In this document: one piece after another, positions 48,446 through 61,233 of the stretch | Numbering within the stretch: position 1 is the first letter of the stretch | Layout: every line of letters begins with the position of its first letter | From: Isoetes taiwanensis | Lineage: Eukaryota > Streptophyta > Lycopodiopsida > Isoetales > Isoetaceae | Assembly: GCA_021234155.1 (NCBI GenBank) | Contig: JAJEKV010000063.1 | Span: 7,088,095 to 7,152,094, forward strand | DNA: 64,000 nucleotides | Reading direction: 5' to 3' | Translations under genes and position numbers: made by a program | Notes under the pieces: model-generated | Seen by the model: the letters and a program-made list of their open reading frames with translations, nothing else | What the model was told of the DNA's origin: nothing | The model's database searches: none

Positions 48446-49433
48446 ATGTGTGCGGCCACACTCAAGTACATTGTCCAAATGCATACCGATGTTCCAAAGG
48501 CAGCACGGTTTTACGCACATGGATTAGGGTTTGCTGTTTCTGTTTGCACGGAACGTTGGGCAGAGTTGCATTCTGGTGCCTTCACTATTGGCATTCTTCA
48601 AGCTCCCAGGTTAGATGAATTAACTTACCATTTTTTTTTCCCTGATTTTTTGTTTAAAGATTACGTTTAGCTTTGCTGATTTTCTATTAGAAAACACTCG
48701 TCTCAGTGATGCGAAACCAGTTAAAAACCTTTCGTCATTTCTCTCCTTTGAGGTCGAGGATATGAATCAAACTGTCATGAAGCTAATATCAATGGGAGCT
48801 GAGCTTGATGGTCAAATAAAGTACCAGTCTCATGGAAAGGTTAGTGCATCTTATGCCCTTCTTTTTCTCCACTCTCTCTATCCTTATCTACTATATATGA
48901 GATATCTAAATATGCTTCAAAGGAAACATGGGATGCCCTTTCTTTTGTAGTTTGCTTGATTTTGAACTGCTGATCATGCTACCAATTTTAAAACATCAGC
49001 AGCTTATCGCTCCCATGGAAGAGTTGCTCGCCGAAAATGAAAAGTAATTTAGAATTTCTGGGACCTTTATTTGAAAGCTGCAACTATGGTAACCGTGATC
49101 CCATGTAAGTAGGCAACGCATTATATTTTGTTTAGTTCCATGAGTTGTTCATTCAAGAAGGATTTCAGAGCTTCAGCAGTCCTGGTTCTGTGTGTTTACA
49201 ATTTGACATAAGAGAGAAGTCGAACCCCGCTGAACTACTGGGCTTGAACGTTCCACTTTCTAGCATTGGTTCCCATCCGGCATTATCAGGAGCTGTCTAT
49301 TCAACACCTTCATGAATGTTTTTAGTGGCGTTTTAGTGTTTTCCACATCATGAACTTTTATGTTTAATTGCAGGTTGCAGCGATGCGGTGCTTGGATGGG
49401 CATTTAATTGGTTTATATGAGCCAGCAGGTTAA
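48446..49433 (+). CDS. VOC (glyoxalase-fold) family protein, three exons
   Basis: Exons 48,446-48,609, 48,671-48,839 and 49,374-49,433 join in phase (164+169+60 bases) through GT-AG introns of 61 and 534 bp. They encode 130 residues without a stop or shift, ending in TAA. Residues 4-54 read LKYIVQMHTDVPKAARFYAH, then LGFAVSVCTERWAELHSGAF; the middle has LSFEVEDMNQTVMKLISMGA; the end is VAAMRCLDGHLIGLYEPAG. This is the beta-alpha-beta-beta-beta pattern of the vicinal-oxygen-chelate superfamily (glyoxalase I/bleomycin-resistance fold), with Glu and His at places often used for metal binding. The length suits a single two-module domain. Substrate unknown. The start ATG is the first in the frame; a transit peptide is not evident. 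This is the best candidate for an intact gene in the window. Confidence 0.8.
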
Positions 49434-49456
49434 AACACTTGAAATATGAATTGGTG

Positions 49457-49540
49457 TTAATACATTAAAACAGCAATTTATGCATACGTTTAGCTAGATT
49501 AATACATTAGACCAGCAATTTATGCATACGTTTAGCTAGA
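49457..49540. repeat. 42-bp tandem duplication
   Basis: The unit that begins TTAATACATTA and ends CGTTTAGCTAGA occurs twice head to tail with two differences, just 3' of the VOC gene. Confidence 0.92.
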
Positions 49541-50700
49541 TTGGACACGCTTAGTTCAAAAACATTGTAAGGAAGAACAGGCCCAAGCATTTGAAGAATA
49601 TGAATAATGATGGAATGGTGCGCATCTATTTGGCCATGTGGTGTGAAGCAAAACATTATGGAACTCTGATGTCTTGGATCATTAGTTTAGGTGAAGCTTT
49701 TAGTGTCTAAAGCTAACCGGCTTGTAACGACAGCAGCAACAGGAAAGCAAACAGTCGAAGTGGCAGGGAAGGCTCAAATTGGCCCACTGCCTTAAGGATT
49801 GTATTTAATACCAGTGTTTCTCTTCTAACTGCATCATGACTCACACCAAAAAGGGTTCACTAATCTATCTTGCAGAAAAAAGGTGGCATCATAATTCTGG
49901 ATAAACCAAACTTTAAGTTAGAAGACGAATACTGAAGTGAGCATCCAGCAAGTCCCTGTACCACGATCTATAGCCAGGATACAGTACTGATTAGAGAGCA
50001 CCTTCATGAATCGACACTGTTCCTTCGACATTCTATAGCCAGGATATAGTATGGTAACCTGTGATTACAGATGTGATCCGATAAAATTTGTACCTAACTT
50101 CAATAAAATATAAGGCAAAAGTGGATGACGTGGCAAAGAGAAGACAAATGCAAGTATTTAGGGGGCAGAAACGTAGAGCAGGGAGGACTCAACAGAGTAG
50201 AAGGAGAAGAACTTGGAATGTGAAGCATTTTGAAAGGTAAGGCAATATTTTATGTTTTAAAAAAAGCAATCCTTCTAATCTGTAAAATACAATTCACAAA
50301 CTGTTACAATCAGGGCAGTACTGATGGCCCAAGATCTGCACACCAAATCTTCTTAAAGAAAATCTATTCTTTCTCGCATGATCAATCCTGCCTCTTCTCT
50401 GCTGGAACACCTTGATCGGGCCATCTATGGCTTTGGCCGAAGCCCAAATTATGGTCAGCGGTTTTTTAGAGCTAAAACAGTCGTAGTTAGGATGTGAATC
50501 CATTATATCACAATAGATCTAAGGTTAAATGAAGATGGTTATATTAACCATTGCATTGGTGGTTTATTGGTTAAAACCTTTGCCTTCGAGTAGGGTTCAT
50601 TCTCGGTCTAGACAAAGTACAAACACTATTTCTTAGAGTTTGTTTTGGCTTAGCTTAAACTCCAATAGTTGTTCATGGAGGATCATTCTAGTTTTGCTAG
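49541..50700. other. Intergenic DNA
   Basis: No gene was recognised. Two related pieces with CTATAGCCAGGATA(C/T)AGTA lie near 49,969 and 50,033. Confidence 0.4.
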
Positions 50701-53700
50701 ATTTTTTTTTTGCAAAATCAATTTAAGCATCCTAGTTATTGACTTAGGGTTTTATCTTTTGCAAGATCTATTTCCATCTTTAACATTGATTGAGTAGGCT
50801 ATAAGATATTTTGGCAAGAAGACTAAATTATTTGATCTTTTATCATTGCTAGCCTAGTTGCATCTTGGTTGGCCCACAGCTCTCCGCTCCGGGGAGATTA
50901 AGCAGAAATTGAGGCCACGGGGGCTAATCACTCAACACTAGCGAGTGGGCACTGATGAAGCCCGCTAGTAAGGACTTCACATTGGTCATGTCAAGTTGCA
51001 TCTGGATGAAGGTTATCTCATTGAGCTAAAGACCAGTAGTTCAGAGCGTGGATTCTGGGGTATTTATGTTATGTATTTAAGTAGTAACCAGTGTCGGGCA
51101 TAGGACCGTCACAAAATTGGTATCAGAGCCAATCACGGGTTGAACTCAAAGCATTTCTTATCTACAATGATTTTATGGTATCACCACCACAAGATGACTT
51201 TCAATGCCAATATACTATTTCAAAGGTATAAAGGCTATTTCTTCTTTCCTAAATGGAGCACTTTTTGTTATAGAACTTGAGATAGTTGAACATGATGTTG
51301 GAGTATCCTATAGTCTAATATAGGTAGGTGCAATTCATGAAGCATAATGGTTATTCCTAACTCCACAAATGAGGTCATATTGGTGTTATGTTTATATCAT
51401 GAATCATGACAAAGCACCATATAGCAAAGAATAGTAATATGTTAAAGAATAGTTCTAGATTATTTTATCACCTAGTATAAATAGAGCTCGTGTCATTACT
51501 GCTTGTGTTTAGGGTCTTTATCCCCATTTTCTTTTGATATCTAGTACTTTGTCACCTCCTGGAGGAACTCACAATGCAACTGAGAGTTGGAACTCTCAAT
51601 CTAGAATCCTCTTGTCACATAGAATATAACAATCCACTATTTTCCTATTATTTACAATAGTTTAGAAGTGATGAAATAGACAGTGTCAGTTTGCTTAATG
51701 AATAATGGTTAAGCAAGGCAATAACGCCACAATATTCACTATTAAAACCTTTCCTATACCATTGTTACGATCATAACGATTGCTTCCCAACCATGATGGA
51801 GAACCATGACATAATCTCTAATTTTTCCTTTGTAATCAACTTGGGGTTAATGTTTGTATGTACATGGACTTGCAATATTGGGATGTAAAGGACAAACTAT
51901 AGCCGACATTTAAATACCATAGGATGACTGTCATTAACAGTAAGCATTGTAAACACATAGGGCATCCCTAAGTAGATCTGACACAATTATAGTAGAGGGA
52001 AATGTTGGACACGTATGACACGTTGGACACATATGTGGCACCTGTGGAACTGTGGAACTGGTAGCAAAGCTATAGTTGTGGGGGATCAGTCCAACAGTGA
52101 GTAGCATATGGTTATACAAAGAAACATGTTGCTTCCCCTTCCAACTTGAGGAACATCAAGTCATAGAGGCAGGTCTTACAAGTGTAAGACTAGAATGGGC
52201 AACTGGTGGTTTGTTAACTGTTGATGTTAAAGTCTTGCATTTGCAAATTGCCTTACTGGTTGCTAATAATAATAGTCTTGTACTTGCTATTAATCCTTTA
52301 ACCTAGACCATTATATGATTGCAAGAGGAGGATGATGATTGTTTAATGGATGTAAATCAATAAATGCAGTGAATAACCTAAGTAATGGTGAAGGAATGAA
52401 GTGATTATGTCATGGCCATCTATGAGAATCAATAAAGCAAAGATGTGATGAGAATTTATTTTTGAACTTCAAATAGTGTGATATTGTTTTGACAGACATA
52501 AAAAATTCATTGAATAAATAGATTTTATGTAATAGAGAGCATATATCCAGTCCCCATCATAATATTAGTAATGCTAATTGAGAGGAGAGCAGTTTTGATG
52601 CAATAAGAAAAACCCTAGAATCCTCAATGATGCAAGCTTTCTTAAGCTTTCAAACAAGTATAGAGAGTCAACTTACTGATTTGAATCGAGTAGCACAGAG
52701 CAAATTCAAAACCTTCAAATGCAAATTGAGACATTGTGACAAGGACAAAGACAGCTTAGAGAGCATGAATTTGAGATTACATACGGGGAAAATTTTCTTA
52801 ATCTCGATTGAATAAACAGGGAGGTAGGAGAAGTCTGCAAACCATGAGAGGAGATAGTAGGAAAAATCATCAACAAGAATCCTCTAAGACCCTAAGCTCC
52901 CACTCTAGGCAAAGGAAAAGAAACAAGGAAGATGACACAACAGCATTCACTTCTATGAGCCAAGGAAGGGAATGTTCTCAAACGCAAAAGAAGTCATCTG
53001 CTTTAAAGGAGTGCCAAGAAATACAAGCTAGAGCTATTTGATGGTTTCCACAAGGATGGAGTTTTGACAGGCCAGTTCCTAAAGAAGAGAAGGTGGGTGT
53101 ATTTGCATTGAGTTTGACTAGAAATGCTCTAATGTGGTGGAATCGTCATAGGATCGCACATAAGGTGATTGATGAGGAAGTAACTTGGAAAACTCTCAAG
53201 GAACTTTTCGTTTCAAAATATTGTCCACCTTCCTTCCACATCATACAGATGAATAAAGTCGTGGAGTGTAAACAGAAAGGTCGATCATTGGACAACTATA
53301 TACAAGAATTCACCACCTTGGAATGACATTGCCCAAAGTTGAATTCAAAGGCAAGAATTATTTCCATTAAACAAGTATCATTCTTTTCAAAGAAGTATTA
53401 TAAAAAGAAATAGTATTTAATTGCAGGGGTTAGCTAGTTGCTTTGTGCAAGAACTAGATATGGAACTTAAGAAATTGCTTGGATGTGATCATCTCATCTT
53501 GGAGAAAGCAGAGCACAAGGCTTGATACTTCGAGAGTATCCTTAAGGAGGGAAGAAAGTCAATCGTGAAGAACAACAAAGAGGAAATTATCAAAAGGACT
53601 ATAGGGACGGGTCAAACTCTCAGGTCCATCAAACCTCTCATAATACATCTACGCCACCTTTGAATGCAATGCCATAGATGGATGAAGAAAAGAAGAAAGT

Positions 53701-55510
53701 TGAATATAAAAAGTGCATGAAGGAAAATTTATGTTTTTACTATAAGCAAAAGGGGCATACTGTTGTCATAAGAAGAATAATTCAAATGTCAAGGTTCAAG
53801 GATCTCAAAATGTAGAAGCAATGAGAGCTCATTAAGCAATCCTTATGGATTTAGAAAAAGATATGTAAGTCTGTGCAGCAGTTGATCAAGGGATAGCACA
53901 ACTACAACACATGTAGTGCAGGTTGAAGGTAAAATCAATAAAATTCCTTTCAGTATTTTGATTGATACAGGAGCTATGCACAATTTTATTTCTCAAGGTT
54001 TGTTAAGTTGTTTGGGTTGACTATTAACCAACAAGCCTTAAGAATGGTGAAAATGGCTGATGGTAAGCGAAAAACCACTAGTGAGTATGTGCATGAGTTA
54101 AATTTGAAATTGCAAGATATGCCTACAATTGCAAATTTCCATGTGCTACAGCTAGGCTCATATGATATGATTTTAGGCATAGAGTGGCTTAGCAAGGTGC
54201 ATGATATTGTAGATTGTCATGAAAGAGTTGTGAGAGTAAAATCTAAGGAACATCAACAGTCATATACACTGGAAGGGTTGAATAAGCAGTATTTTACTCC
54301 TAAGCCTATTAGTCGCAAGCAAGTCAAGAGGTCAATTAGGAAGCATGAAATGTTGGGATTGGTTGTGCTCAAAGGATCCGGAGAAATTAATCAAGTAATC
54401 ATGAATGATGTGCAGGACATCCTCGAGGAGTTCAAGTGTTTCGAGAAGAGTTGACGGAGTCACCTTCTCAAAGATATGTTGATCATGCAATTGATTTGGT
54501 TTCAGGAGCTTCTCCTCCATCAAAAGCTCCATATAGATTTGCTTTATCAGAATTGGTGGAATTAAAAAAATAGTTAAAAGAACTTTTAGATCAAGGATAC
54601 AACCTAGCATTTCACCTTTTGGTGCTCCAGTGTTATTTGTTAAGAAAAAAGATGGTTCTATGTGTATCTGTGTTGATTATACGCAACTTAATGAGATCAC
54701 AATAAAAAATAAATATCCATTGCCTAGAATAGATGACTTGTTTGATCAACTTCACAGAGCTACATTGGTTTCGAAGGTAGATCTTAGATTTGAATTCAGA
54801 TAAGAATTAAGGACAGTGACATACCCAAAACAATTTTTTGTACAAGGTATGGGCATTTAGAATTTCTGGTTATGCCCTTTGGTTTAAGCCATACACCAAC
54901 AACGTTTCAGTGTTTAATGAATGATCTTTTCCGTGAATAGCTTGATAAGTTCGTCCTTGTATTCTTTGATGATATACTTATGTATTCGAAGAATTTGAGA
55001 GAGCATAAAGAACATCTATGAACTGTTTTGAGTATTCTAAAAAAGAGAAAAATTGTATGCTAAGAAAGTCAAGTTTTGTAGCACAGAAATGGATTATCTA
55101 GGCTATTTAGTTTCAGCCGTTGGAATCAAACCTGACCCCAAAAAGATTGACACTGTGAGAGAATGGCCAGTTCCTAAAAATCCAAAATAGGTGCATTCAT
55201 TCTTAGAACTTGCAGGATTCTATTGGAAATTTATAAAAAGTTTTTCTACAATCGCAAGTCCTTTGACAACGTTTACAAAATCAAATATAGCTTTTCAATT
55301 GTGAGAGAGTTTTTAGAAATTTAAAGTAGAAGCTGATAAATGATCATGTTTTAAAAGGTGGCAGACCCAAGTAAGACGTATCAGGTTATGACAGACGTTA
55401 GTGGGGAAGGAATAGGAGCTGTATTGATGCAAGACAAGCATGCATGTGCATATATTCCTCATAAACTGAACGATGCCGAGCAATATTATCCTACTAGTAA
55501 CGAAGTTCAA
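50701..55510 (+). mobile_element. Ty3/gypsy element, second family, plus-strand copy, decayed
   Basis: A sequence ending ...GTCACA at 51,113, whose start is undetermined, fits a 5' LTR. The initiator-Met primer-binding site TGGTATCAGAGCC lies at 51,118-51,130. A long leader follows. Gag text (LTRNALMWWNRHR ... SLDNYIQEF) lies at 53,090-53,325, protease ILIDTGAMHNFIS at about 53,958, and RT with FFDDILMYS near 54,965. The RNase H start (VMTDVSGEGIGAVL) lies at 55,385-55,430. The reading breaks in many places, for example a stop before the RT catalytic block and a lost zinc knuckle. Homology ends near 55,505, inside RNase H. No 3' LTR follows. Confidence 0.75.
51118..51130 (+). promoter_or_regulatory. 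Primer-binding site for initiator-Met tRNA
   Basis: TGGTATCAGAGCC, complementary to the 3' end of plant initiator-Met tRNA, begins five bases after a putative LTR end (ACA at 51,111-51,113). Confidence 0.8.
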
Positions 55511-55640
55511 AAGTTACTAGTAAACCTTGGATCTCTATCAGAAATAATACTTGTAGAAATGCCATGTAAATGAAAGATGTCATGAATAAAGATATTAGTA
55601 GTTTCCTTTGCTGTTATTGTTTTTCTAATTAATGAGCATG
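55511..55640. other. Spacer between the two inverted gypsy copies
   Basis: About 130 bp with no recognisable homology to either copy. Confidence 0.4.
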
Positions 55641-58600
55641 TTTAGTTAACCTGGCAATCACCACAAGTATAGCATCCTTTCCTGTTTGTGTCCTTGGCAA
55701 TCCCACTATGAAATCCATCCTAATAGATTCTGATTTTCGTTCTGGAATAGGTAACGGCTGCAAAAGGCCAGGTGCCCTAATCTGTTCCGCCTTAACACGC
55801 GAACACATTACACAATTTTGGATATACTTACGAACATAATCTTTTAGTCCTGACCAAAAGAAACTTCTCTTTACCTTGTGATATGTCTTATGGAACCCTG
55901 GATGACCTGATATTACTGCATCATGACATTCATTTAGTATCTTCTTTTTTATGTAATCTACTGCAGGAATACAAAACTCTTGACTTGTATCTTAATATTC
56001 CCTTTTCAAAACTATAATTATTATCTCCGAATTCTCTTTTTGTACTTCCTTCAATTTCGGTCCAAAGTAATTGTCTGCAACAATAGTATTTTTCACCTCA
56101 TCCAACCAATCTGTTGTAATCATCGTTATTGCATAGCAAGCTGGAAGTCTAGACAAAGCGTCTGCAACAACATTTGTACTGCCCATTTTATAATTAATCT
56201 GAAAGTCATATTCTTGAAGAAATTCCATCCACCTACGTTGTCTCAAACTCAAGTTAGGTTGTTTCATAAAGTATACAAGATTAGCATGGTCAGTATGCAC
56301 CTCAAAATGATTCTTTAAAAGACAATGTCTCCAAGCTCTAAGTGCATGTACAATTGCCAACAATTTTTAATCATGAGTGGGGTAATTTCGTTCGGCATCA
56401 TTCAACTTATGAGAAATATATGCACACACATGCTTGTCTTGCATCAATATAGCTCATGTCCCTTCCTCACTAGCATCTGTCATAACGTGATACTTCTTAC
56501 TCGGGTTTTCTACTTTTAAAACAGAAGCATTTATCAACTTCTCTTTTAAATTTCTGAAAGCTCTCTCACATTTCTCATCTCATTGAAAAGCTATATTTGA
56601 TTTTGTAAGTGTTGTCAAAGGACTTGCTATTGTAGAAAAACTTTTAATGAATTTCCTATAGAACCCTGCAAGTCCCAAGAATGAACGCACCTGTTTTGGG
56701 TTTTTAGAAACTGGCCATTCTCTCACGGCCTCAACCTTTTTGGGGTCAGGTTTAATTCCCTCTGCTAAAACAATATGACCTAAATAATCTATTTTGGTGC
56801 TCCAAAATGAACACTTGACCTTCTTAGCATACAATTTCTCTATGCTCTTCCAAATTCTTTGAACAAATAAGTATATCATCAAAGAACATGAGAATAAACT
56901 TATCAAGGTATTTGCAGAAAAGATCGTTCATTAGACACTAAAAAGTTGCTAGTGCATTTGTTAAACCAAAAGGCATAACCACAAATTCAAAATGTCCATA
57001 TCTTGTAGAAAAAGCTATTTTGGGTATGTCACTCTCTTTGATTCTTATCTGGTGATATCCAGATCTAAGATCTATCTTTGAAAATAATGAAGCTCCTTGA
57101 AGTTGATCAAACAAGCCATCTATTCTAGGCAATAGATATTTATTCTTAATTGTGATATCATTTGATTGACTATAATCAACACAAATACACGTAGAACCAT
57201 TTTTTTTCTTAACAAATAATACTGGAGCAACAAAAGGTGAAATACTAGATTGTATATATCCTTGATCTAAAAGTTCTTTTAAGTGTTTTTTTTTTAATTC
57301 CACTAACTCTGACAAAGCAAATCTATATGGAGCTTTTGATGGAGGAGAAGCTCCTGGAACCAAATCAATTGCATAATCAACATATCTTCGAGGAGGTAAC
57401 TCCGTCAACTCTTCCGAAAACACTTCCTTGGACTCTTCGAGGATGTCCTGCACATCATTCATGTATACTTGATTAATTTCTCATGACCCTTTGAGTACAA
57501 GCAACTCCAACCTTTCATGCTTCCTAATTGACCTCTTGATTTGCTTGCGACTAATGGGTTTAGGAGTAAAATACTGCTTATTCAATCCTTCCAGTGTATA
57601 TAGCTCTTGATGTTTCTTAGATTTTACTCTCACAACTCTTTCATGACAATTTACTATAGCATGCACCTCACCAAGCCATTCCATGCCTATAATCATATCA
57701 TATGAGCCTAACCGAAACACATGAAAATTTGTAATTGTAGGCATTTCTTGCACTTTCAATTTTAATGCATGCACATACTTACTAGTAGCTTTTCGCTTAC
57801 TATCAGCCATTTTGACCATTCTTAAGCTTATTGGTTACCCAAACAACTTGACAAGCCTTGGTGAAATAAAATTGTGAGTGGCTCCCGTATCAATCAAAAT
57901 ACTAAAAGAAATTTCATTGATTTTACCTTCAATCTGCACTATATGTGCTTGCAGTTGCACTGTCCCTTGATCGACTGCTGCACAAACTTGTATATCTTTC
58001 TCTAAATCCATGAGACTTGCTTGATGAGCTCTCATTGCCCCTACATTTTGAGATCCTTGAACCTTGGCATTTGATTATTCTTCTTCTTAGGATAAAAACG
58101 TGCCCTATGCCCCTTTTGTTTATAGTAGAAGCATAATTTTTCCTTCATGCACTTATCATATTCAACTTTCTTCTTTTCTTCATCCATCTGTGACATTGCA
58201 TTCAAAGGTAGCATAGGGGCATTATGAAAAGTTTGATGAACCTGAGAGTTTGATTCGTCCCTAAAGTCTTTTGGAAATTTCCTCTTTGTTGTTCTTTACG
58301 ATTGGCATTCTTCTCCTTCTTAAGGATACTCTCGAAATATCGAGCTTTGTGCTCCGCTTATTCCAAGGTAAGTTGATCACATCCAACTAATTTTTTAAGC
58401 TCTATATCTAGTCCTTAGTACGAATTGACTAGCTAATTCCTGCAGTTAAAGAGTAATTATTATTTTTATAATACTTAGTTTAGAGATTGATGCTTGTTGC
58501 TTAATAAGATAATTCCTTGCCTTTGAATCTAGGTTTGGACAATGACATTCCAAAGTAGAGAATTCTTGTATATAGTTATCCAATGATTGCCCTTTCTGTT

Positions 58601-59295
58601 TACACTCTATGAATTTGTTCATCTGTATAATATGAAAGGAAGGTGGACGATATTTTGATACGAAGAATTCCTTGAAAGTCTCCCAGGCTACTTCCTCATC
58701 AGTCACCTTATGTGTTGTCTTATGACGATTCCACCACATTAAAGCATTCCCAGTCAAACTCAATGTTACTACTCCCACCCTTCATTCTTTAGGAACTTGT
58801 CTTACAACAAAATAATTTTCAGCCTTTTGAATCCAAACTTCTGTCTTAACTCCATCCTTATCAAAACCATCAAATAGTTCCAACTTATATTTCTTGGCAA
58901 TCTCCTTTAAAGCAGATGACTTGTTTTGTGCTTGAGAACTTTCCTTCCCTTAGCTCATAGGTATAGATGATGTTGTATCATCTTCTTTATTCTTTTTCCT
59001 CCGCCTAGAGAGCGAGCTTAGGGGCATTGAAGACTCTCGTTGATGGCTTCTCCCACTGTTTGTTCTCATATTTTTGCTTCCATGATTCTTGTAGAGGCCA
59101 TGACATAGTCACCATATTCCTTATCTATTACCCATGCCCTCATTCATTCAATTTATTGTTTTGCATCCATTAAGCGACCATACCATAAACTAGGTTAATT
59201 AGCTAATATCACACAAACTTTTGACATTAACAGTTAGCAAACCACCAGTTGCCCATTCTAGTCCTACACTTGTAAGACCTGCCTCTACACCTTGA
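55641..59295 (-). mobile_element. Ty3/gypsy element, same family, minus-strand copy, decayed
   Basis: Read on the minus strand from about 59,295: leader homologous to 52,126-52,240; gag (LTGNALMWWNRHK, 58,778-58,446); a degenerate zinc knuckle CFYYKQKGH near 58,110, in which later Cys are missing; protease LIDTGATHNFIS (57,880); a long open RT segment (57,462-56,938) with KIDLRGYHQI-like text (it reads [13 protein letters not shown]) and [10 protein letters not shown]. Next come the RT thumb (LGLAGFYRKFIKSFSTI), RNase H (VHTDHANLVYFM) and the start of integrase with an HHCC domain (about 55,980-55,790). It is broken by stops and ends near 55,641 in the integrase. It is better preserved in RT than the plus copy. 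Confidence 0.78.
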
Positions 59296-59754
59296 GTTTC
59301 AACAAGGTTTAAAATGAAACGCACTTATTTAAGAAGTGCGTTTGAAAGATTCCTTTAAAAAAATTGAAAACTTGAAAAAAACAGACAAAATAGGGAGCAA
59401 AATAGATTGTTGAGCACTTAGCATTCGGAATACCACAGAAAAGTAACATTTTTTAAGCTATTTCATTTAAAAAGAGGGCAGGAAAAAAAATGCTTGTTAG
59501 GAGAGAAACACTAGTTTTGGAAAGTCAACAAGTTCTTATTGATGAAAATAGAAGCAAATACAGTTTTTTTTCTGCACACTTAATGTAAGTACTACCAAAA
59601 TCAAACATATAAAAGACAAAGAGTGTGAAATCATGGAGCAAGAAAGAGTTGTTCTAATTAAACATTGTTGAAGACACAAAGCTCTCAGTTTAAAAATTTT
59701 CATAAATATGTATTACAATTCTTAGTACATAGTTTAAAATAAAACAAGAGACAC
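59296..59754. other. AT-rich spacer 3' of the methyltransferase gene
   Basis: No gene was recognised. It probably includes the 3' untranslated region of the gene on the minus strand; A/T-rich stretches near 59,700 could serve as polyadenylation signals, but none is certain. Confidence 0.35.
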
Positions 59755-61233
59755 TCAAACAACCGTGTGCTGATATGTAGACATTTCAATCTGTCTGTAT
59801 AAATTCATACGGGAGGTGGATCTTTTGTCCACAGGACTCTCGTCTCCCTTTGGATCTGTCTCTTGCGAGGCCACAAAGCCAGAGACGCCTGCTTCTGATT
59901 CTAATGCTATTGGAACAGGCGGTTTGGCAGGCTCTAGCTCCACAGGCTCCAGGTCCACGAACTCCACCTCCTGATCTTTTCTTCCCATAATTGGAGGCTG
60001 GATTTCTGTGTAAGTGCCTTTGACATCCCCCGCACCATTCTTTGCTCCCAGTTCCTCATTTTCATCAGGAAAGGATTCACAGGAGCTTATCCTGGTCCTG
60101 ATGAAACTTATTTTGTCTGCGTCTATATCAACAGAAACAACATTACGGCCCTGCTTAAGGGCGCAAATTGTTGTGGTGCCCGTTCCAAAGAATGCGTCCA
60201 AAATCCAGTTGCCCGGGCGAGAAAACCACTGTATCAAGTTGTTAATAAGCCTTTGTGGCTTCTGGTAATGGGACACCACATCGCCTTGTCTCTGTGGGCC
60301 TCTCAACTTTTGCGAGAGACAAATAGGAACTGAAAGCATTGCACGGAGTCTTCTCATTCTCATTAGATTAAAATGTACCATGGTTTTTTGGTGTCTCAAA
60401 GCATAATAACCTATATGGAAATGCTCGAAGCAGCTGACTAAGCGCGGACCACCACCATGTCCTTTGACGTTCGTCTTCAGCCTGCCAATTAATACAGTAA
60501 TTCTAAATTAGCAGAAAGAAAACAATGAAAATAGGTTAGCCCAGTGGTGTAGCGGTATAAATTTATACCACGGTTGCCTTGCTGTATAAATTTATACCAC
60601 GGTTGCTTTGCTGTATAAATTTATGCCACGGTTGCCTTGCTGTATAAATTTATACCACGGTTGCCTTGCTGTATAAATTTATACCACGGTTGCTCCAGCC
60701 GTATAAATTTATACAGCAAGGCAACTGTGGTATAAATTTATACCGTGGAGTTACAGTAAAAAGAAAAGCGTTAATGAATGTAAAGCTTACCAAATGCAGT
60801 TCTCGAAGCCGGCATTGCAGACCACTCCTATAGGTTTGAGCACAAACATGGTCTGCAGGTCGGAATGAAAAATAATTACCCTCCACTTTGCAGATAGCGT
60901 GACTTCCTTTAGGCCGTCCAAAAAAGCACGAACTTGCACATGCGTGGAAGCCTCATCATCGAAGGCGCTATCTTTAATTCTGAAGCCATAAGGAATATCG
61001 GCTATGCACAATGTGAAGTTTTGCTTGTCCACAACTGTCCCCAGCCTCGTGCAATCACCCTGTACAACCCTATACAAGCAGTCCTGGCCAAACGTTGTGA
61101 ATCTTTCGTAGCTAGTGTCAAAACTGCTAGAGCCGACTTCTTTTCCCTGTTCAATAGCCTTTAGTCTCTGCCTTTCCTCTTTGGCCCTACGAACGAGGTT
61201 CAAAAAGCCTGCTGGCAGCCCTTTCTTCTTGTT
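59755..61233 (-). CDS. Catalytic exons of the amino-methyltransferase
   Basis: Exon 61,233-60,791 ends CNAGFENCI plus a split Trp codon at a GTAAGC donor. Exon 60,481-59,755 resumes after an AATTGGCAG acceptor, and the split codon is restored. The open reading covers NKKKGLPAGFLNLVRRAKEE, VVQGDCTRL, the DPPY-like DIPYGF, WRVIIFHSDLQTM, then after the junction HFHIGYYALRHQKTMVHFNL, QKPQRLINNLIQWFSRPGNW, ILDAFFGTGTT (SAM-binding FxGxG) and an acidic C-terminal tail (VELEPAKPPVPIALESEAG) to TGA or TAA at the exon end. All core motifs are present and the reading is unbroken. This contrasts with the damaged upstream exons, so either this part is under selection or it is merely younger in its damage. 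Motif IV has Ile where Pro is common. Confidence 0.6.
60550..60757. repeat. Palindrome array 1, seven units, in an intron
   Basis: Seven copies of GGTATAAATTTATACC or close variants with cores at 60,556, 60,585, 60,614, 60,643, 60,672, 60,702 and 60,731. Spacing is 29-30 bp. The first spacers are ACGGTTGCCTTGCT or near it. The last spacer AGCAAGGCAACTGT is its inverse, so the end of the array is inverted against the start. It lies in the 309-bp intron 60,482-60,790 and fills most of it. Confidence 0.95.

Noticed and set aside
50880-50960. 5S rRNA-like segment
   Set aside because: A short GC-rich stretch looked rRNA-like, but it has no 5S box pattern and lies within the presumed LTR.
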